NCBI GenBank assembly: GCA_937927985.1
Contig: CALFWH010000024.1
Coordinates: forward strand, 1 to 11,365
Origin: an uncultured bacterium
GTDB lineage: Bacteria; DRYD01
Direction: 5' to 3'
DNA length: 11,365 nt
The position numbers were made by a program, and so were the translations under genes. This document shows positions 7,931 through 11,365 of this stretch, piece by piece. A model generated the notes under the pieces. That model was not told the origin of the DNA. It saw nothing but the letters and a program-made list of their open reading frames with translations, and searched no databases. Within the stretch, counting starts at the first letter, position 1. Each line of letters opens with the position of its first letter.

Positions 7931-8412
7931 ATAGGAGGTTGAAGAATGTATTCTTCTAATTGCCTGAGTTGATTTCTATTGCCTATACATACCAATATAT
8001 CTTGGTGGTTTATTTTAAAATTTAGGGGATCAGGGTTAATGTTTACTTGATTATCTCTAATTATTGCTATAACTGATACTCCACTTTTTCTTCTTATATC
8101 CAATTCGGATAATGTTTTACCTATAAAATAGCTATTTTCTGGGATTTTTATCCATTCGAATATTAATTGTTTTTGGATATAATCTATTTTGTCTTTGGGT
8201 ACGGTTTTGTATATTGCTTCGGTTAGGATTAATCCTAAGTTTTTAGCTTCGTTATAGTTTAATGTAACTTCAAAAACAACTTGATCGTCTTTTATGAAGT
8301 AAATATCTTTCTTACCGCTATCATGTACTATTATGTTTATTTCAAAATCAATGGTTTTTATTATATATTTTTTACCTACCGTAGGTAGGTCTATTTCTTC
8401 AAAGAAATCCAT
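7927..8412 (-). CDS. KhtT-like regulatory subunit of a cation/proton antiporter (RCK_C/TrkA-C domain)
   Basis: The 161-residue protein matches the two-part layout of KhtT (YhaT) proteins, peripheral subunits that gate CPA2-type K+/H+ antiporters at the inner face of the membrane. The N-terminal part (about 1-75) has the LPTVGKKYIIKT opening seen in this family, a small beta domain with VHDSGKKDIYF, and a helix with LNYNEAKNLGLIL. The RCK_C domain (about 82-157) has the hallmark IGKTLSELDIRRKSGVSVIA run, NPDP, and a final ligand-pocket region ending DILVCIG. RCK_C domains bind small ligands such as cyclic nucleotides. The gene starts 2 bases after the thrS stop and so is translationally linked to it. 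The usual neighbour, a khtU-type antiporter gene, is absent here; the partner must be elsewhere or beyond the window. Confidence 0.85.
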   Translation of the reverse strand: MDFFEEIDLPTVGKKYIIKTIDFEINIIVHDSGKKDIYFIKDDQVVFEVTLNYNEAKNLGLILTEAIYKTVPKDKIDYIQKQLIFEWIKIPENSYFIGKTLSELDIRRKSGVSVIAIIRDNQVNINPDPLNFKINHQDILVCIGNRNQLRQLEEYILQPPI

Positions 8413-8414
8413 TA

Positions 8415-10292
8415 TTAGGGGTTATTGAAGAATTTATTTATTAGTTCTTTGGGGGTTATTTGGCCTATATCTCCGATTCCTTTTTGTCTTACAGAGATAG
8501 TATTATTTTCTTGTTCTTTTTTTCCTATGATTATCATTAGGGGTATTTTTTGGGTTTCTGCTTTTCTTATTTTGTAGTTTAGTTTTTCTGCTCCGTCATC
8601 TAGTTCTACTCTTAAATTGTGTGATTTTAGGAAATTTAGTATCTGGTAGCTATATTCTAGGAATTTTTCTGAAATTGGTAGTATTACTGCTTGGGTGGGG
8701 GCTAACCAGAGTGGGAAATCTCCTTTATAGTGTTCTATTAGTATTCCGAAGAATCTTTCGAAGGATCCCAGTATAGCTCTGTGAATCATTACGGGGGTGT
8801 GTTTTTGGTTATCTGGTCCTATGTAGTGGATATTGAATTTTTGTGGTAGATTAAAATCAAGTTGTATGGTTGAGCATTGCCAGTTTCTTCCTAAAGCGTC
8901 GGTTATTTCTATATCTATTTTGGGGCCATAAAAAGCTCCTTCTCCTTCATTTATCTTATATTCTAAATTAGATTTTTCAAGGGCTTTTTTTAGTGATTCT
9001 TCTGCTAAATTCCATATTTCTATTTCTCCTACAAAATTCTCTGGTCTTGTGCTTAAGTAAACATTGTAATTTTCGAATCCAAACTTTGTTAGTATTTCCT
9101 TAGTTAGATTGATAAGATTAATTATTTCGTTTTCTATTTGTTCTGGTGTGCAGAATATGTGGGCATCATCTTGGGTAAATCCTCTAACTCTAAGCAATCC
9201 ATGTAGTACTCCTGATTTTTCATATCTATATACTGTGCCATATTCTGCTATTCTCAATGGTAATTCTTTATAACTTCTAGTTTTGCTTTGGAATACTTTT
9301 ATATGAAATGGGCAGTTCATGGGTTTTAGGATGAATTCTTGTTTTTCGTCGGTTTGCATAATGGGGAACATATACTGGTTGTATACATCTAGGTGGCCAC
9401 TTATTTTCCATAGCTCAGAATTTGCTATATGGGGGGTTCTTACAAATACGTAATTATTTTCTTCTAGTTTTTTTCTTAGGAATTCTTCTATAATGAATCC
9501 TATTTTTTCTCCTTTTGGTAACCAGATAATAAGTCCTGAGCCTATGGTGGGGTCTATTTCAAAGAGTTCAAGTTGTTTTCCTAGGATTCTATGATCTCTT
9601 TTTTTAGCTTCTTCTCTTTTTTGGATAAAATCTTCTAGTTCTTCTTGGGTGAAGAAGGAGGTGCCATATATTCTTTGTAGCATTTTATTTTTTTCATTAC
9701 CTTTCCAGTAGGCTCCACTTATTGATAGTAGTTTAAAATGTTTTATTTTACTGGTAGATATTAGGTGTGGTCCTCTGCATAGATCTATAAATTCTCCTTG
9801 TTGATAGATTGATACGATTTCTTCGGGGATATCTTCTTTTAGCATGATTACTTTATAAGGTTCGTCAAGTTCTTCGAATATTTTTATTGCTTCTTGTTTA
9901 GTTAATTCTTTGCGTTGGATTGGTAGGTTTTCTTGGGTTATTTTTTTCATTTCTTCTTCTATGATTGGTAAGTCTTGTTCGGAGATAGGGGTTTCAAAAT
10001 CGATGTCGTAATAGAATCCTATATCTACTGGTGGGCCTATGGTTATTTTAGCTTTATTTTTGTATATTCTTTTAATAGCTTGAGCCATTAGGTGAGCTGT
10101 ACTATGTCTTAGAATTTCTAGTGATCTATTATCTTTTTGGGTTAAAAGTTCTACTTCAGTAGTATCTTGTACTTTATAAGTAAGATCAACGGTTTTATCG
10201 TTTACTACTGCTGCTATAAAGTAATCAATATTGAGATTATTTTCCTTTATTGCTTCGATAATTGTGGTATTTTTTTTCACTATTATTCTCAT
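8415..10292 (-). CDS. thrS: Threonine-tRNA ligase
   Basis: ThrRS charges tRNA-Thr with threonine in the cytoplasm. From the start at 10292 it is 625 residues and has the full bacterial layout. The TGS domain (about 1-55) leads into the editing domain with HSTAHL (H63, H67) and CRGPH (C172, H176). The class II core follows: motif 2 around RIAEYGTVYRYE (R356) and RGFTQDDAHIFC, zinc ligands C327 (KPMNCPFH), H378 and H504 (VMIHRAILGS), and motif 3 (GSFERF). The anticodon-binding domain begins at about LAPTQAVILPIS. I chose this start because AAAGGAG lies 8 bases upstream and the TGS domain begins here; the longer in-frame ATG at 10394 would put the terminator hairpin inside the gene. No infC follows, as it often does in other bacteria; a KhtT-like gene follows after 2 bases. 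Confidence 0.96.
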   Translation of the reverse strand: MRIIVKKNTTIIEAIKENNLNIDYFIAAVVNDKTVDLTYKVQDTTEVELLTQKDNRSLEILRHSTAHLMAQAIKRIYKNKAKITIGPPVDIGFYYDIDFETPISEQDLPIIEEEMKKITQENLPIQRKELTKQEAIKIFEELDEPYKVIMLKEDIPEEIVSIYQQGEFIDLCRGPHLISTSKIKHFKLLSISGAYWKGNEKNKMLQRIYGTSFFTQEELEDFIQKREEAKKRDHRILGKQLELFEIDPTIGSGLIIWLPKGEKIGFIIEEFLRKKLEENNYVFVRTPHIANSELWKISGHLDVYNQYMFPIMQTDEKQEFILKPMNCPFHIKVFQSKTRSYKELPLRIAEYGTVYRYEKSGVLHGLLRVRGFTQDDAHIFCTPEQIENEIINLINLTKEILTKFGFENYNVYLSTRPENFVGEIEIWNLAEESLKKALEKSNLEYKINEGEGAFYGPKIDIEITDALGRNWQCSTIQLDFNLPQKFNIHYIGPDNQKHTPVMIHRAILGSFERFFGILIEHYKGDFPLWLAPTQAVILPISEKFLEYSYQILNFLKSHNLRVELDDGAEKLNYKIRKAETQKIPLMIIIGKKEQENNTISVRQKGIGDIGQITPKELINKFFNNP

Positions 10293-10300
10293 ATTGTGAG

Positions 10301-10307
10301 CTCCTTT
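10301..10307 (-). promoter_or_regulatory. Strong Shine-Dalgarno site fixing the thrS start
   Basis: AAAGGAG on the minus strand sits 8 bases before the ATG at 10292. It decides in favour of the 625-residue ThrRS over the 34-residue longer frame. Confidence 0.85.
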
Positions 10308-10338
10308 ACTTACTATAAAAATCAATTTACTTACTATA
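10305..10338 (-). repeat. 13-base direct repeat in the thrS leader
   Basis: TATAGTAAGTAAA occurs twice on the minus strand, at 10326-10338 and 10305-10317, with starts 21 bases apart, about two helical turns. The copy nearer thrS runs into the Shine-Dalgarno site. Each copy begins with TATAGT, five of six matches to a sigma-70 -10 box, but neither has a good -35 at the right distance. It could be a promoter with an operator, or a small duplication. The repeat is certain; the role is not known. Confidence 0.6.
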
Positions 10339-10353
10339 GAAAAAATTAAAAGC

Positions 10354-10385
10354 AAAAAAGAAAAACCCTCCTTGCTGGAGGGTTT
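10354..10385 (-). terminator. Rho-independent terminator after the glycine-rich gene
   Basis: On the minus strand, AAACCCTCC pairs with GGAGGGTTT (9 pairs, 10363-10385) around the loop AGCAA, followed by TTC and a run of six T (10359-10354). It begins 28 bases past the stop of the glycine-rich gene and lies 62 bases before the thrS ATG, so it separates the two units. No T-box sequence or antiterminator is evident, so I read it as a true terminator rather than a thrS attenuator, though the latter cannot be fully excluded. Confidence 0.88.
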
Positions 10386-10413
10386 ATGTATCACTTATAG
10401 TTTGTTTTTAAAT

Positions 10414-10965
10414 TTAGGCTAATCTTCCTGGGAATCCGAATGATCCACTTACTGTACTGAAGTTAAATCCCAAAGAAAATCCTCCTTGTTGGAATTGATT
10501 ATTTTGTGATTGTTGTTGCATTAGTAGCATTAGGAGGATGATTATTAGGAGTAGTATCATTTGTTGGTTTACTCCTTGGGGTTGGCAGCAGTTAGCTCCT
10601 GGTAGTCCACCCATTCCTGGTAGTCCGCCTATTCCGGGTAATCCGCCCATTCCTGTTAGTCCACCTATTCCAGTAGGTAAGGAGAAAGGAGATACTGGAT
10701 TTTGTCCAAACTGGTTTAGTGGATTAGATAATAAGCCACCTAGAATTCCGCCAAGTAATCCTCCTACTAGTCCACCTACTAAACCGCCTAATAATCCACC
10801 TGTTAATCCTCCTAATAATCCTTGCATTAATGGATTAGAAATATTAAGATTATCTTGTATACCAAAGCCGCTGCTTATCAATCCTGAGTTTACGGCAAAA
10901 CCTCCACTTACAAATCCTGTACTTATTGAAAATCCTCCGCCTATTAAATTAAACCCTGTATACAT
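10414..10965 (-). CDS. Low-charge LxGG/GxGGLP repeat protein of unknown function
   Basis: I do not recognise a family. The 183-residue protein is extreme in composition: apart from D38 and R181 I see no charged residue. Its N-terminal part (about 4-36) is a run of Gly-Phe/Ser phrases (GGFSISTGF, SGGFAVNSG, SSGFGI). Residues 50-77 are seven perfect tetrads of [LI]-[LTV]-G-G, a glycine-zipper pattern suited to membrane insertion or tight helix or sheet packing. Residues 99-122 are four hexads G-[IM]-G-G-L-[PT]. A C126-C127 pair follows, then a 14-residue purely hydrophobic stretch (136-149) between glutamine-rich arms, and a GGFSLGFNFS tail echoing the N-terminus. There is no classical signal peptide. 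An AGGAGG site 7 bases before the ATG and a dedicated terminator suggest high expression as a single gene. Possible roles are a self-assembling envelope or surface protein, a pore-forming peptide, or an amyloid; all are guesses. That it is a real gene is well supported. Confidence 0.85.
   Translation of the reverse strand: MYTGFNLIGGGFSISTGFVSGGFAVNSGLISSGFGIQDNLNISNPLMQGLLGGLTGGLLGGLVGGLVGGLLGGILGGLLSNPLNQFGQNPVSPFSLPTGIGGLTGMGGLPGIGGLPGMGGLPGANCCQPQGVNQQMILLLIIILLMLLMQQQSQNNQFQQGGFSLGFNFSTVSGSFGFPGRLA
10600..10671 (-). repeat. Four 18-base units encoding GxGGLP hexads
   Basis: Four tandem 18-base units encode residues 99-122 of the glycine-rich protein (G-I/M-G-G-L-T/P). The units differ mainly at synonymous positions, which suggests the peptide pattern, not the DNA, has been kept by selection. 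Confidence 0.8.
10735..10818 (-). repeat. Seven 12-base units encoding LxGG tetrads
   Basis: Seven tandem 12-base units encode residues 50-77 of the glycine-rich protein ([LI]-[LTV]-G-G). Glycine codons vary between GGA and GGT and leucine codons between units, so this is an older, maintained repeat and not a fresh slippage product. Confidence 0.8.
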
Positions 10966-10972
10966 ATCTCAT

Positions 10973-10979
10973 CCCTCCT
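10973..10979 (-). promoter_or_regulatory. Strong Shine-Dalgarno site of the glycine-rich gene
   Basis: AAGGAGGG on the minus strand lies 7 bases before the ATG at 10965. An overlapping ATG at 10972 is out of frame and too close to this site to be used. It is the strongest ribosome-binding site in the window. Confidence 0.85.
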
Positions 10980-11018
10980 TTTTAAAACCTTTAAAATTAA
11001 TTTCATTCTTCAATGTTA

Positions 11019-11047
11019 ATTATTAAAAGTGAATTCTTAGAAAGCAA
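11019..11047 (-). promoter_or_regulatory. Possible sigma-70 promoter of the glycine-rich gene
   Basis: On the minus strand TTGCTT (11047-11042), a 17-base spacer and AATAAT (11024-11019) resemble a -35/-10 pair: three of six and five of six consensus matches. It lies in the 138-base gap between the hemD-like stop and the glycine-rich gene and would give a leader of roughly 45 bases. In A/T-rich DNA such matches arise by chance, so this is tentative. The rest of the gap holds no other feature I can support. Confidence 0.3.
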
Positions 11048-11103
11048 GCATTTTTTTGTTAACTTTATTAAAAATTTTTAGAATTTGTAAAATTATTGAG
11101 TTT

Positions 11104-11365
11104 TTATTGAGTTTTATTGTGAATATTAGCTATTTTGTTTAAAGTGTCTTTGATGGTATAGTTTTCGGGGTACTGTATTATTTTTGTTTTATCGACATAT
11201 TTTAATAATTCTTTGTAAGTAGTTGGTCCTATTGGTACAAAAAAATTAGCTTGTATGTTTGTATAGTTTTCAAAAAATATTTTAGTAATGAAAGAGCTTG
11301 TTAATATTAGGTAATCGTATGTTTTTTGTGGGGGAGGATTAGATTTTAATTTTAAAATGGGCTCT
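11104..11365 (-). CDS. hemD: Probable uroporphyrinogen-III synthase, C-terminal part (5' end beyond window)
   Basis: An open frame enters from the right edge (first whole codon at 11364) and ends in TAA at 11106-11104, giving 86 C-terminal residues. The order fits the last third of HemD, which cyclises hydroxymethylbilane to uroporphyrinogen III for haem, sirohaem or cobalamin synthesis: YDYLILTSSFITKIFFE corresponds to the family's D-x-[LI]-x-F-T-S-x-x-x-[IV] segment, then VPIGPTTYKELLKY to the A-I-G-x-x-T segment, and YPENYTIKDTLNKI to the closing P-x-x-[PT]-x-x-x-[LM] helix. HemD is poorly conserved, and only the C-terminal part is seen, so the call rests on these three patterns. No other tetrapyrrole gene is in the window. 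Confidence 0.65.
   Translation of the reverse strand, partial: EPILKLKSNPPPQKTYDYLILTSSFITKIFFENYTNIQANFFVPIGPTTYKELLKYVDKTKIIQYPENYTIKDTLNKIANIHNKTQ

Noticed and set aside
10167..10349. Plus-strand open frame of 60 codons.
   Set aside because: It is opposite the thrS 5' end and leader and has no ribosome-binding site.
8415..10394. A 659-residue ThrRS starting at the ATG at 10394.
   Set aside because: The additional 34 residues lie before the TGS domain and are encoded by the terminator hairpin and its T tract; a strong Shine-Dalgarno site sits before the internal ATG at 10292.
10293..10413. T-box riboswitch or terminator-antiterminator control of thrS.
   Set aside because: The leader after the hairpin is only about 60 bases, with no T-box consensus, specifier loop or alternative stem; the hairpin is better explained as the terminator of the preceding gene.
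10600..10818. Tandem short units that might suggest a CRISPR or minisatellite array.
   Set aside because: The units are 12 and 18 bases, in frame, without spacers, and vary synonymously; they are coding repeats.
10538..11026. Proline-rich open frame of 162 codons on the plus strand.
   Set aside because: It is the antisense of the glycine-rich repeats (Gly codons read backwards give Pro). Its ATG has no ribosome-binding site, and the minus-strand gene has strong signals.
11069..11080. Perfect 12-base palindrome TAAAAATTTTTA as a terminator for the hemD-like gene.
   Set aside because: It is all A/T with no loop room and no T tract after it; such palindromes are expected by chance at this base composition.

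Overview
The window is an A+T-rich, gene-dense stretch of bacterial chromosome in which every convincing gene is on the minus strand, so it reads from high to low coordinates. Bacterial-type ThrRS and GyrB, ATA/AGA-rich codon use, a soluble multi-GAF histidine kinase and tiny intergenic gaps fit a low-GC, probably anaerobic and possibly thermophilic bacterium. The phylum cannot be fixed from sequence alone. I see no mobile elements, CRISPR array, tRNA or rRNA.

In transcription order, the right edge holds the 3' end of a probable uroporphyrinogen-III synthase gene (hemD, 11104-11365). After a 138-base gap comes the most unusual gene here (10414-10965). It encodes a 183-residue protein with almost no charge, made of LxGG tetrads, GxGGLP hexads, a Cys-Cys pair and a very hydrophobic 14-residue segment between glutamine-rich stretches. 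It has a strong Shine-Dalgarno site and ends at a textbook intrinsic terminator (10354-10385), so it looks like its own transcription unit.

Below the terminator lies a run of eight closely spaced genes with no recognisable internal terminator: thrS, a KhtT-like regulatory subunit of a K+/H+ antiporter, a PanE/ApbA-family ketopantoate reductase, a small two-helix membrane protein, gyrB, a 1197-residue sensor histidine kinase, an unrecognised 193-residue protein, and an OmpR-type response regulator that runs off the left edge. Junctions, from thrS to the regulator, are gaps of 2, 37 and 24 bases, a 4-base overlap, gaps of 6 and 26 bases, and a 23-base overlap. This is consistent with one long polycistron or several weakly separated ones.

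The kinase, the unknown protein and the regulator probably form one signalling module: a cytoplasmic sensor, a possible accessory protein and a DNA-binding output. Its translation seems tied to gyrB, placing a supercoiling enzyme beside a sensory system. The KhtT-like gene has no antiporter partner in the window. The best candidates for something undescribed are the LxGG/GxGGLP protein and the kinase-unknown-regulator module. A within-gene reversal of strand composition, clearest in the panE-like gene and the kinase gene, also deserves a check.
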